Shown here piece after piece: positions 1 to 8,373 of a DNA stretch of 23,069 bases. The stretch is from an uncultured Ruminococcus sp. Lineage in GTDB: Bacteria; Bacillota; Clostridia; UBA1212; UBA1255. Position numbers and translations under genes: made by a program. Each line of letters begins with the position of its first letter. The first letter of the stretch is position 1. The notes under the pieces were generated by a model, which was given only the letters and a program-made list of their open reading frames with translations, made no database searches and had not been told where the DNA came from. Where the stretch lies: positions 1 through 23,069 of the forward strand of contig CACZOW010000200.1 of NCBI GenBank assembly GCA_902782885.1. Reading direction: 5' to 3'.

Positions 1-1
1 C

Positions 2-844
2 CGCCATACCGTGCTTCCGTTTCTGTCAGATCAGCTGGGTTACGACGTGGCGCCGGTGCTGCTGCGCCAGGCGGAGATCTCACGGGATGAGCGCGATCAT
101 CTGGAAGCTGAAGCGGCGGCATTCATTGACCGGGCCGTGCGCTGCGACGACGGGAGGCTGATCCTGGATACGGCAGAAATTGCCGGATTGCCGTCCGCCG
201 TGGCACGGCGCGCGGTGCGGGATATTATTGCCGTCGTAAAAGACGCCGACGGCAGCACGCCGTACGGCGGCCGGAAAGATATCGAACAGTCCGCGGTCGA
301 TCGCGTCCTCCGGCTGCTCGCGCGGGGCCGGAAAGGCAGCAAAGCCGAGTGCGGACGGGGAGTGACGGTCAGACTGAGCCACTCTGGCGCGGTGTTCAGT
401 GTCGAGCGGCGTGCGGAGACGCCAGAGGAACGCGGCGCGGATCGTGAGTCCGGGACGGCCGACTACTCCGTGCGTACGCTTGACGCGGCGGAGTTCGGCG
501 CGCGGCGTGAAACGGACGGCTTTAAAGCGGACGACAGGACGGTTTTCTTTGACAAAGTTAAATATTTAAGTATAATAAACAGATACGGGAATACGGCTCC
601 CGTACTCCGGCGCGCACTTTCGGGCGACCGGGTGAGACCGTTCGGAATGTGCGGAGAAAAAACGGTACAAAAGCTGTTTATCGACCGCAAAATACCGCGG
701 GAACAGCGCGCGGAACTGCCGGTACTGGCTGTCGGCAGCGAGGTGCTGTGGATACCGGGCATCTGCTCCAGCGAACTGACCCGGATCGACGGCGGAACTG
801 CCGAGGCAATAGAAATTACTCTGGGGCCGGACGAACAACGCTGA
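2..844 (+). CDS. tilS: tRNA(Ile)-lysidine synthase TilS, C-terminal part (5' end outside window)
   Basis: TilS converts C34 of tRNA-Ile(CAU) to lysidine using ATP and lysine, so that the tRNA reads AUA. The reading frame is open from base 2, and its first residues (RHTVLPFL) match the conserved 'RH.vLP.L' segment that follows the PP-loop ATPase domain. The N-terminal SGG..S ATP-binding part therefore lies to the left of the window; roughly 280 codons are visible and I estimate well over 100 are missing. The C-terminal substrate-binding domain is recognisable: a GDRVRPFG motif, a KTVQKLFIDRKIPR segment, then LPVLAVGSEVLWIPG. The next gene is hpt, and tilS-hpt-ftsH is the classic Bacillota order. 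A near-perfect promoter sequence (549-576) lies inside this coding region. Family assignment is firm; the true start cannot be seen. Confidence 0.93.
   Translation, partial: RHTVLPFLSDQLGYDVAPVLLRQAEISRDERDHLEAEAAAFIDRAVRCDDGRLILDTAEIAGLPSAVARRAVRDIIAVVKDADGSTPYGGRKDIEQSAVDRVLRLLARGRKGSKAECGRGVTVRLSHSGAVFSVERRAETPEERGADRESGTADYSVRTLDAAEFGARRETDGFKADDRTVFFDKVKYLSIINRYGNTAPVLRRALSGDRVRPFGMCGEKTVQKLFIDRKIPREQRAELPVLAVGSEVLWIPGICSSELTRIDGGTAEAIEITLGPDEQR
549..576 (+). promoter_or_regulatory. Predicted sigma-A-type promoter inside tilS, upstream of hpt-ftsH
   Basis: TTGACA (549-554), a 16-nt spacer and TATAAT (571-576) give two perfect consensus hexamers in a locally AT-rich patch of an otherwise GC-rich gene. 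Transcription would start near 583, about 320 nt before the hpt start at 907. The -35 sits in an imperfect palindrome, CTTTG-A-CAAAG (547-557). The same 13-nt block recurs in the promoter-like site inside ispH at 19509. The sequence is also constrained by coding (FFDKVKYL), so part of the match may be coincidental. Confidence 0.6.
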
Positions 845-906
845 CGCGGCGGCGCCGGGGAACAAAATAAAACGAACGCAATAAAACGTAAAGGGAGATA
901 CGGACA

Positions 907-1455
907 ATGGAGGAACTCAGCAAATACTCCGACCGGGTGCTGCTCACCCGCGAGGATATCGACGCAATGGTGAAACGGCTCGGTGAACAGATCACGCGGG
1001 ATTACGCGGGGAAAAAGCTTTTCCTGATCTGTGTACTGAAGGGCGGCTTTGTGTTTATGGCGGATCTGGTGCGGGCGATCGACCTGCCGCTGGAAGTCGA
1101 CTTTATTGCCGTCTCCAGTTACGGCTCCTCCACCAAGACCTCCGGCGTGGTGCGGCTGCTGAAAGACGTTGACAAACCCCTCAACGATAAGCACGTGCTG
1201 ATCGTGGAGGATATCATGGATTCCGGCCTCACGCTGAATTATATCAAGAGCCTTTTCGAAGGCCGTTCGCCGCTCTCGGTAAAGATCGTCACCGCGTTCG
1301 ACAAACCGGAGCGCCGCCGCGTGAACATCACGCCCGACTACGTCGGCGCCGTGATCCCCGACGAGTTCGTCGTAGGCTACGGGCTCGATTATGACGGAAA
1401 ACTCCGCAACCTGCCCGAACTCAGCATTCTGAGACGCGATGTTTACGAAGGCTGA
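907..1455 (+). CDS. hpt: Hypoxanthine phosphoribosyltransferase
   Basis: This cytosolic purine-salvage enzyme transfers phosphoribosyl from PRPP to hypoxanthine (usually also guanine), giving IMP or GMP. The 182-residue length is normal for the family. The PRPP-binding loop is clear at about residues 97-109 (VLIVEDIMDSGLTL), with the paired acidic residues E-D. Other family segments are LKGGFVFMADL and the VSSYGSSTKTSG loop near the active site. The ATG at 907 is preceded by a purine-rich Shine-Dalgarno (AAAGGGAGA, about 891-899). The gene lies 62 nt after tilS and 54 nt before ftsH, the usual Bacillota arrangement. It may be transcribed from the promoter inside tilS. Confidence 0.96.
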   Translation: MEELSKYSDRVLLTREDIDAMVKRLGEQITRDYAGKKLFLICVLKGGFVFMADLVRAIDLPLEVDFIAVSSYGSSTKTSGVVRLLKDVDKPLNDKHVLIVEDIMDSGLTLNYIKSLFEGRSPLSVKIVTAFDKPERRRVNITPDYVGAVIPDEFVVGYGLDYDGKLRNLPELSILRRDVYEG

Positions 1456-1509
1456 CCGCGCGCCGGCATCCTTCCGAAATTTACAGACGAGGACAATCGA
1501 GGACATTTT

Positions 1510-3327
1510 ATGAAGAAACTTTTCAATGCCATCTCCCCGTACATCCTGATATTCGTGCTTATCGTTTTTGTGGCGCTCATCGTGAGCAACTACGTCGGCA
1601 AAAACGCCATAAGCTACTCTGATTTCCTTACCGAACTGCGCGCGCAGAACGTAAAGTCCGTGGAACTCGAGGATCGGGAAGCCGTCGTGGAGCTTTCCGC
1701 GGCGAGCGGCACCAACGAAAAACTCAAGGCCGGCAAGTACAAAATGAAGGTCCTGGACCCTGGCGTATTCGAGCAGCTGATGGTGGATGAGACCGCCGCC
1801 GGAAACCCGGTAAAGTACACCGCCGCCGTTAAGACCGTGCCGTTCCTGGTGCGCGTGCTGCCGTACATCCTGCTGGGAATAACCGCGCTGTTCCTGTTCT
1901 TCTTTATCTTCGCCCAGAGTCAGTCGGGCTCCGGCGGCCGATTCAATTTCGGCCGCAGCAACGCGCGCCTGTATACGAAGAGCAACATCAAGTTCTCCGA
2001 TCTGGCCGGCGCGGAGGAGGAAAAAGAAGAAATGGAGGAACTGGTCATGTTCCTCAAGGATCCCAAGCGTTTTGACGCGCTTGGCGCGCGCATCCCCAAA
2101 GGCGTGCTGCTGGTGGGACCTCCCGGCACGGGCAAAACATATCTTGCCAAAGCAGTTGCCGGAGAAGCCGGCGTGCCGTTCTTCAATATCAGCGGCTCGG
2201 ATTTCGTAGAGCTCTATGTCGGCGTTGGCGCCGCCAGAGTAAGAGACCTGTTCGAACAGGCTAAAAAGAATGCGCCGTCCATAGTGTTTATCGACGAGAT
2301 CGACGCCGTAGGACGGCACAGGGGCGCGGGCCTGGGCGGCGGTCACGATGAGAGAGAGCAGACGCTGAACCAGCTGCTGGTCGAGATGGACGGCTTTGAG
2401 ACCAATACGGGCGTAATCGTTATGGCGGCCACCAACCGTCCCGACATACTTGACCCCGCGCTCACGCGGCCGGGCCGTTTTGACCGCAAGATCAACGTAT
2501 CGTATCCGGATATCAAAGCGCGCGAAGCAATCCTGAAAGTCCACGCCCGCAACAAACCTCTGGACGAATCAGTCGACCTTAACGAAGTGGCCAAGAACAC
2601 TTCCGGCTTCACTCCGGCGGACCTGGAGAACCTGCTGAACGAGAGCGCGCTGCTGGCGGCCAAGGAAGACAGCAAGACCATCACCGCCGACAATATCAAA
2701 GAGGCCATCTTCCGGGTCGTCGTGGGCAAGGAAAAACGCAGCCGCGTTATGACGGAAAAGGACAAACGGCTCACGGCGGTACACGAAGTCGGCCACGCCA
2801 TCGCGGTCAGATATCTCTCTTCTTCCGAAAAAGTGGAGCGGGTATCCATCATTCCCGCAGGCGAGGCGGGCGGATATACGGCGCACCGTCCGGATGAAGA
2901 CAGCATGTATGTGACGCGCAGCCAGATGCTGGAGTCCATTGACATCCTGCTGGGCGGCCGGGTCGCGGAGAAGCTGGTGCTGGACGATATCAGCGCCGGA
3001 GCGTCATCCGATCTGGAAAGAATAACAGCCATTGCCCGCAGCATGGTGACCAAGTACGGCATGAGCGACGAACTGGGCAACGTGGTGTTCAATCCCGGCG
3101 AAGGCGAAGAAGTATTCATCGGCCGCGATTACGGCCACGCCAAAAACTACAGCGAAAAGACCGCCGCGATCATCGACGCGGAAGTTAAGCGCATCATCGA
3201 CGCGGAGGAAGTCAAAGTTACCGAACTGATGAGAACGAACGTCGACAAACTCAGATCGATCGCCGACGTACTGCTTGAGAAGGAAAGGCTGGAGGGCGAC
3301 GAGTTCGAAACGCTGATCACAGCTTGA
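1510..3327 (+). CDS. ftsH: ATP-dependent zinc metalloprotease FtsH
   Basis: FtsH is a membrane-anchored hexameric AAA+ protease that unfolds and degrades damaged or short-lived membrane and cytosolic proteins. Its 605 residues are close to the usual 600-650. Visible in order are TM1 (about residues 8-28), an extracytoplasmic domain, TM2 (about 115-135), a short Gly/Ser linker, and the AAA domain. That domain has Walker A GPPGTGKT (from residue 204), Walker B IVFIDEID, and the second region of homology ATNRPDILDPALTRPGRFDR carrying the arginine fingers. The protease domain follows with HEVGH (H425, E426, H429); the usual middle residues are AG, so Val replaces Ala, a mild variation that keeps the HExxH zinc motif. 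A later Asp in GASSDLERI is the expected third ligand region. A GAGG Shine-Dalgarno at 1499-1502 supports the ATG at 1510. Confidence 0.98.
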   Translation: MKKLFNAISPYILIFVLIVFVALIVSNYVGKNAISYSDFLTELRAQNVKSVELEDREAVVELSAASGTNEKLKAGKYKMKVLDPGVFEQLMVDETAAGNPVKYTAAVKTVPFLVRVLPYILLGITALFLFFFIFAQSQSGSGGRFNFGRSNARLYTKSNIKFSDLAGAEEEKEEMEELVMFLKDPKRFDALGARIPKGVLLVGPPGTGKTYLAKAVAGEAGVPFFNISGSDFVELYVGVGAARVRDLFEQAKKNAPSIVFIDEIDAVGRHRGAGLGGGHDEREQTLNQLLVEMDGFETNTGVIVMAATNRPDILDPALTRPGRFDRKINVSYPDIKAREAILKVHARNKPLDESVDLNEVAKNTSGFTPADLENLLNESALLAAKEDSKTITADNIKEAIFRVVVGKEKRSRVMTEKDKRLTAVHEVGHAIAVRYLSSSEKVERVSIIPAGEAGGYTAHRPDEDSMYVTRSQMLESIDILLGGRVAEKLVLDDISAGASSDLERITAIARSMVTKYGMSDELGNVVFNPGEGEEVFIGRDYGHAKNYSEKTAAIIDAEVKRIIDAEEVKVTELMRTNVDKLRSIADVLLEKERLEGDEFETLITA

Positions 3328-3362
3328 TATAAGTACACGGATCGACCGCGGGTACCGGAGGC

Positions 3363-5693
3363 ATGGGCATCGCAGGAAACAACAACTACACCGAAATAAC
3401 CGGCACAGTGCAGGATCTGATATACGCAAATTCCGAAAGCGGTTTTGCGGTGATCGAATTTCAGCCCTCAGGCGGGGGGGAATCTATCCGCGCGTCCGGG
3501 ATCATGCCCGAAGTGTTTCCGGGAGAACTGATCACCCTGAGCGGCAGCATGGAGATCCACCGCCAGTACGGCGAGACGTTCCGCGTGCACACGCTCATAA
3601 AGGCGATGCCCTCCGATTCCGAAAGCCTCATCACATTTCTGGCCTGCGGACTGTTTTCCGGCGTGGGAGAGGCGACCGCCAAAGCCATCGTTAAAATGTT
3701 CGGCGAAGAGACTCCCGACGTCATTTTAAATGAACCCGAGCGGCTCAGCGCTGTGCGCGGGATCTCATCCAAAAAGGCGGAAGGGATCGCCGAAACGTTC
3801 AGGGAATATTACAACGTATCCGAAACGCTAAAATTTTTCGCAGATCTGGGAATCTCCACAAAAGTGGCGCTGGCTGTATACGGCAAATATGGCGTCAACT
3901 CTGTAAATGTCACCTGCCGCAATCCGTATATGCTCATTGACGAAGTGCCTCAGGTGGGCTTCAAGACCGCGGACCGGATCGCCGTGGGCATCGGGGTCAA
4001 TCAGAACTCCGGCAGCCGCGTATGTGCGTTTATAAAATACTATCTCGGTGCACAGCTGGGGTTCGGCAATGTGTGCTATCCGGCGGACAAGCTGCTGGAT
4101 TCGGTGGCATATGAACTGTCGGTCGACCGGGAAACGGCGGAAGAGGCGCTGAACAGCCTTATTGCCGCCGGGGACTGCACGCTGTACGGACAGCAGACGC
4201 CGTTGACCGCGCAAGACGCCGGGGCGGAGAAGGACGGGCGGAGAGAGCCGCTGGTGTTTCTGGATTTCATTGCCCGCTGCGAAGAAGAGATCGCATTTTC
4301 GCTGATACGCCTGTCGGAATACACGGAGACCGCCGGAAATGCGTTTGGACCGTTCTTAAAGCGATTCAACGAAGATACAGGCATCGAATTGAACCCCGAC
4401 CAGGAAAACGCCGTAAAAGCCGCGGTAGAGCACGGATTCGCGGTTATCACCGGCGGACCCGGCACCGGAAAGACCACGATCATCAAGGCGGTGTACAGAT
4501 ATCTGTCACTGACCGGTCTGAAATGCGTGCTCGCGGCGCCCACCGGCCGCGCCGCCAAAAGAATGTCGGAAGCGGTAGGAATCGAAGCAAAGACCATCCA
4601 CCGGCTGCTGGAGTACGCCGCGTTCGGCGGCACGGAAATGTCGGATACGGAACTCGGCGAAGAACGCCGGCTGAAATTCAACCGCAACGAATCCAACCCG
4701 CTGGACGCCGACGTGATAATCATTGACGAAGCGTCGATGCTGGACACGCTGCTGGCATACCACATGCTGAAGGCCCTCAAGCCCGGAACGCGGCTGATAA
4801 TGCTGGGGGACAAAGACCAGCTGCCCTCCGTGGGACCGGGCAATATCCTGAAAGATATCATTGCCTCCGGCCGCTTCACGGTGGTGACGCTGTCATATAT
4901 CTACCGCCAGGCGGACGAGAGCCTGATCTCCCTCAACGCGCAGCGGATCAACAACGGCGAACTGCCCGAAATGAACCGCAGGAACAGGGATTTCTTCATG
5001 GTGGACGTCGCCGACCCCGCGGAAGTGCCCGGCGTGCTGTCGGACGTGGTGGTGCGCCGGCTGCCGAAAGCGTACGGTATCGATCCCGTAAAAGATATAC
5101 AGGTGCTGATACCCGGCAAAAAAGGCGAATGCGGCGTGGAAGCCGTGAACCCCATGCTGCAGTCGCAGCTGAATCCCAAAACGCGCGGCACGGAAGAACT
5201 CGTATTCGGCGAGACCGTATTCCGTGAAAACGACCGGGTGATGCAGATCAAAAACGACTACGAGATCGAATGGCGCAGCATCACCGATCTGGGAATAGAA
5301 GGCAAGGGGATATTCAACGGCGAAATGGGGCGGATATCCGCCATCGACCGGTCGGAACGCGTGCTCACGGTACTGTTCGACGAAGAGCGGGAGGCGGAGT
5401 ACCCCTTTGAACTGCTGAACGAGCTGGAACTTTGCTACGCCATCACCGTGCATAAGAGCCAGGGCAGTGAGTTCGACTACTGTGTGATACCGCTCTCGGG
5501 AATACCCGCCCGGCTGTGTACGCGCAACATACTTTACACCGCGGTGACCCGGGCGCGGCGCATGGTGGTGCTGGTGGGCGACCGGCGCTACATTCGGTAT
5601 ATGGTGGGCAACAACACCGAGGAGAAACGCTTCACCTGCCTGGCGGAGCGGCTCAGAGGCGGCAACGGATCCGTTTACGGAGGCGGACAATGA
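3363..5693 (+). CDS. recD2: RecD2-type (YrrC-like) ATP-dependent DNA helicase
   Basis: This is a superfamily 1B 5'-3' DNA helicase of the RecD2 class, which works without RecBC and has been linked to replication-fork and mismatch-repair functions. The 776 residues match the family's long form. In order: an N-terminal OB-like segment (EITGTVQDLIYANSESGFAVIEF), helix-hairpin-helix repeats at about 90-200 (CGLFSGVGEATAKAIV; VRGISSKKAEGIA), then the helicase core. The core has Walker A GGPGTGKTT near residues 364-372, Walker B VIIIDEASMLD, a GDKDQLPSVGPG motif, and the late motif ITVHKSQGSEFD followed by LYTAVTRARR. GGAGG (3357-3361) stands only one base before the ATG, unusually tight, but no other in-frame start fits the conserved N-terminus. 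The stop overlaps the next start (ATGA). Confidence 0.96.
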   Translation: MGIAGNNNYTEITGTVQDLIYANSESGFAVIEFQPSGGGESIRASGIMPEVFPGELITLSGSMEIHRQYGETFRVHTLIKAMPSDSESLITFLACGLFSGVGEATAKAIVKMFGEETPDVILNEPERLSAVRGISSKKAEGIAETFREYYNVSETLKFFADLGISTKVALAVYGKYGVNSVNVTCRNPYMLIDEVPQVGFKTADRIAVGIGVNQNSGSRVCAFIKYYLGAQLGFGNVCYPADKLLDSVAYELSVDRETAEEALNSLIAAGDCTLYGQQTPLTAQDAGAEKDGRREPLVFLDFIARCEEEIAFSLIRLSEYTETAGNAFGPFLKRFNEDTGIELNPDQENAVKAAVEHGFAVITGGPGTGKTTIIKAVYRYLSLTGLKCVLAAPTGRAAKRMSEAVGIEAKTIHRLLEYAAFGGTEMSDTELGEERRLKFNRNESNPLDADVIIIDEASMLDTLLAYHMLKALKPGTRLIMLGDKDQLPSVGPGNILKDIIASGRFTVVTLSYIYRQADESLISLNAQRINNGELPEMNRRNRDFFMVDVADPAEVPGVLSDVVVRRLPKAYGIDPVKDIQVLIPGKKGECGVEAVNPMLQSQLNPKTRGTEELVFGETVFRENDRVMQIKNDYEIEWRSITDLGIEGKGIFNGEMGRISAIDRSERVLTVLFDEEREAEYPFELLNELELCYAITVHKSQGSEFDYCVIPLSGIPARLCTRNILYTAVTRARRMVVLVGDRRYIRYMVGNNTEEKRFTCLAERLRGGNGSVYGGGQ

Positions 5694-6385
5694 GGACATC
5701 CGAATTTATCTCGAAGCTGTTCTTTCCGCGTAAGTGCCCGTTCTGCGGCAGAGTGCTCCGCGCCGGCGCCGAGTATATCTGCGCCGCGTGCGCGGACACC
5801 GTCTTTATGTACACCAGAGCGGACGCGCTGCCCCACGAGGCGCTGGAAAAAGTGCTGAGATTATATGTGCCGTTAAGATATACCGGCGCGGCCAAAGACG
5901 CCATGCTGCGGTTCAAGTTCGGCGGCGAGCGCTGGATATTCGAGCCCTTCGCCAGACTGCTCCACCGGTATCTGGCGGTCAACGGCGGGTACGCCGACGT
6001 TGACCTCATCACCTGCGTGCCTATAAGCGCGAATCGGTTCGCCGGGCGCGGGTATAATCAGAGCGAACTGGTGGCGCGGAGACTGTCCGAACTTTCCGGA
6101 ATACCCTTCAGGGCGCTGCTCGTGCGCCGCACCGGAACAGGTTCCTTCACCAGTTCGGAAAACTACGCCGGACGCGCGGCGGAGAAACGGTTCCTGTACG
6201 GGGCGGACGCGCCGGAGCTCAAAGCCTTGCGAGTGCTATTGGTGGATGACATATTCACCACCGGATCCACGCTGAACGAGTGTGCCGGTATCCTGCTGGA
6301 GCACGGCGCGGGTTACGTTAACGCCGCGTGCATGATGAGCGGCCGGCAGGATATCTACGACGTTTCCCGCGAGGAAAGCGCGTGA
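5690..6385 (+). CDS. comFC: ComF family protein (ComFC-like phosphoribosyltransferase)
   Basis: The protein has 231 residues starting at the ATG that overlaps the recD2 stop by 4 nt. A longer frame starting at 5516 lies inside recD2 and reads as low-quality Arg/Gly-rich sequence, so I reject that start. The N-terminus holds a four-cysteine zinc-ribbon (C16, C19, C31, C34). The C-terminal half is a type I phosphoribosyltransferase fold with the PRPP loop LLVDDIFTTGSTL around D186-D187 and the family signature GRGYNQSELVARRLS. ComFC/GntX proteins are linked to DNA uptake in naturally competent bacteria, but the biochemical substrate is not settled. No comFA or com pilus genes are in the window, so a competence role here is only inferred. 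Confidence 0.9.
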   Translation: MRTSEFISKLFFPRKCPFCGRVLRAGAEYICAACADTVFMYTRADALPHEALEKVLRLYVPLRYTGAAKDAMLRFKFGGERWIFEPFARLLHRYLAVNGGYADVDLITCVPISANRFAGRGYNQSELVARRLSELSGIPFRALLVRRTGTGSFTSSENYAGRAAEKRFLYGADAPELKALRVLLVDDIFTTGSTLNECAGILLEHGAGYVNAACMMSGRQDIYDVSREESA

Positions 6386-6397
6386 CGGAGGAAAAGC

Positions 6398-8317
6398 ATG
6401 ATATTGTTTTCGTGTAAAAATATGCAGATGGCTTTCGGCGGCGACGTCATTCTCGACGGCGTCAATCTTTCCGTCAACGAAGGCGACCGCATCGGCATCA
6501 TCGGCAGCAACGGCGCGGGCAAAACCACGCTGGTGCGCATTTTTACCGGGGAATACCTGCCGTCGCAGGGCGACTGCTTTATACATTCCGCGGTGCACGG
6601 CTCGCTGGGCTACCTGCGGCAGGACTCGGGTCTGGACTCGGATCTGTCCGTGTACGATGAATTTATGCTGCCGTACGCCGGTCTGAAAGCGCTGGAGCAG
6701 GAGATCGCCGATACGGAGGCAAAACTGATAAAATACGGCGACGGCGCCGCCACGGGGCACGTGCTCTCGGGGAAACTGGCCTCGCTGTACGAGCGGTACA
6801 CCGACGGCGGCGGGCTCACATACGAAAGCCGCGTGCGCAGCGTATTAAAAGGACTGGGCTTTCCCGAAGAGTCGCTGGGGCTTAAGATCTCATCGCTCTC
6901 CGGCGGCCAGAAAACGCGGCTGGCGCTGGGCAAACTGCTGCTCACAAAGCCTAAAATACTGATACTGGACGAACCGACCAACCATCTGGACGAGGAATCC
7001 TGCCTGTGGCTGGAAGGCGAGCTCAAGGCATACACCGGTACGCTCCTGGTGATCTCCCACGACCGGGCGTTTCTGGACAGCGTAACGTCGCGTACGCTGC
7101 TGATCGAAAACGCGGGCGCGTTCATGTACAACGCGCCGTACTCAAAATACGTGGAGCTTCGCCGCGCCGACGTGGAATACCAGCGCCGGTGCTATATACA
7201 GCAGCAGAAAGAGATCGCCCGCATAAACGCGTTTATAGAAAACCAGCGCAAGTGGAACCGGGAGCGAAATATTATTGCCGCCGAGAGCCGCATGAAGTAC
7301 CTCGACCGGATGGAGATTATCGATAAGCCCGCGGGTCCGGAGGAACCGCCCGCTATCAGTTTCGACATCGACGTCCCGGGCGGCAACGACGTTCTGGACG
7401 TCCGCTCCCTGGGCTTCGCGTTTCCGGGCCGCACGCTGTTCCAAAACGTCAGTTTCGAGGTCCACAGAGGCGAGCGCGTATTCATCACCGGCCCCAACGG
7501 TTCCGGCAAGACCACGTTCCTGCGCGTCATCGCGGGAAAACTCGCGGAAGCGGAGCGTCAATATGTTTCCGGTACGTTCCGCATCGGCATCAATACCGGC
7601 TTCTCGTATTATTCCCAGGACCTTTCCGACGTGAGCGGCGAAGGCAACGTATTCGACGCGCTGTACGACCGGGTCAACGGCGGCAAGCCCGCCGCGCTGC
7701 TGGTCCCGCCGGTGAAGCTCCGAAACAGCCTGGCGGCAATGGGCTTCCGCGGTTCGGATGTCTTCAAAGAACTGTCGGAACTGTCCGGCGGCGAAAAATC
7801 CCGGCTGCAGCTGCTTATGATCAGCTATGAACGGCGCCCGCTGCTGATACTGGACGAGCCCACCAACCACCTGGACATCGGCTCCCGGGAAGTGCTCGAA
7901 GAGGCATTGTCCAAATTTAAAGGCACGCTGATCGCGGTTTCCCACGACCGGTATTTCCGCACCCGGCTGGCAACGCGTACCGTCGACATTTCGGAGTTTG
8001 CCCCCGCGTCTGCGCCGGCGGAGACCGGCAGTCCGGAGCGCGGCGGCTCCGGCGGCGAAGAATTCCGCCGCCAGAAGGAAAAACGATCCGCCATAGGCAA
8101 ACTCAGGACCGAGCTTAAGCGCGCGGAGGAACGGCTCGGAACGCTGGAACGCGAAAACGCCGAGACCGAGGCGGCGCTGGCGGATCCGCAGAACAGCAGC
8201 GATTATGAAAAACTCAGCGAGCTCTATGAACGCAAACAGAACGCGGAGAGCGAGATGCTTTCACTGATGGAGCGCATCGAAGCGCTGGAGCACGAACTCG
8301 AGGCGGCCGGCGCGTGA
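6398..8317 (+). CDS. ABC-F family ATPase (ribosome-associated type, YdiF-like)
   Basis: This is a soluble protein with two ABC ATPase domains and no transmembrane segment, 639 residues. Domain 1: Walker A GSNGAGKTT (about residues 36-44), signature LSGGQKTRLALGKLL, Walker B ILILDEPTNHLD. A linker of about 80 residues rich in charged and aromatic residues follows (the ABC-F P-site tRNA-interaction region). Domain 2: Walker A GPNGSGKTT (from about residue 365), signature LSGGEKSRLQ, Walker B LLILDEPTNHLD. The last roughly 70 residues are a Glu/Lys/Arg-rich coiled coil, as in YdiF/Uup-type members. ABC-F proteins act on the ribosome, rescuing stalled complexes or, in some subfamilies, protecting against antibiotics; sequence inspection cannot tell which applies here. 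GGAGGA at 6387-6392 sets the ATG at 6398. Confidence 0.93.
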   Translation: MILFSCKNMQMAFGGDVILDGVNLSVNEGDRIGIIGSNGAGKTTLVRIFTGEYLPSQGDCFIHSAVHGSLGYLRQDSGLDSDLSVYDEFMLPYAGLKALEQEIADTEAKLIKYGDGAATGHVLSGKLASLYERYTDGGGLTYESRVRSVLKGLGFPEESLGLKISSLSGGQKTRLALGKLLLTKPKILILDEPTNHLDEESCLWLEGELKAYTGTLLVISHDRAFLDSVTSRTLLIENAGAFMYNAPYSKYVELRRADVEYQRRCYIQQQKEIARINAFIENQRKWNRERNIIAAESRMKYLDRMEIIDKPAGPEEPPAISFDIDVPGGNDVLDVRSLGFAFPGRTLFQNVSFEVHRGERVFITGPNGSGKTTFLRVIAGKLAEAERQYVSGTFRIGINTGFSYYSQDLSDVSGEGNVFDALYDRVNGGKPAALLVPPVKLRNSLAAMGFRGSDVFKELSELSGGEKSRLQLLMISYERRPLLILDEPTNHLDIGSREVLEEALSKFKGTLIAVSHDRYFRTRLATRTVDISEFAPASAPAETGSPERGGSGGEEFRRQKEKRSAIGKLRTELKRAEERLGTLERENAETEAALADPQNSSDYEKLSELYERKQNAESEMLSLMERIEALEHELEAAGA

Positions 8318-8325
8318 GTTTCGCG

Positions 8326-8354
8326 TTGAAAAACAGACCGGAATATGATATAAC
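8326..8354 (+). promoter_or_regulatory. Predicted sigma-A-type promoter for phoH and downstream genes
   Basis: TTGAAA (8326-8331), a 17-nt spacer and TATAAC (8349-8354) with an extended -10 (TGA just before the hexamer) lie in the 56-nt gap between the ABC-F gene and phoH. The predicted transcription start near 8361 falls on the first base of the phoH Shine-Dalgarno sequence, so the 5' leader would be only about 13 nt. It is likely the main promoter of the phoH-ybeY-era-recO-deoB-yhaM-addB run. Confidence 0.6.
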
Positions 8355-8373
8355 ATAGGCGGAGGGAAAATCA

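Noticed and set aside
1170..1200. TTGACA in hpt as a promoter -35
   Set aside because: The sequence 16-18 nt downstream is GC-rich and lacks a -10.
463..2544. A 693-codon open frame on the minus strand
   Set aside because: It overlaps tilS, hpt and ftsH, whose conserved motifs are on the plus strand. Its translation has no recognisable domain, and such mirror frames are expected in GC-rich coding DNA.
5516..5689. A longer N-terminus for the ComF protein
   Set aside because: The extra 58 residues are Gly/Arg/His-rich out-of-frame recD2 sequence. The ATG at 5690 begins the conserved zinc-ribbon protein and overlaps the recD2 stop.
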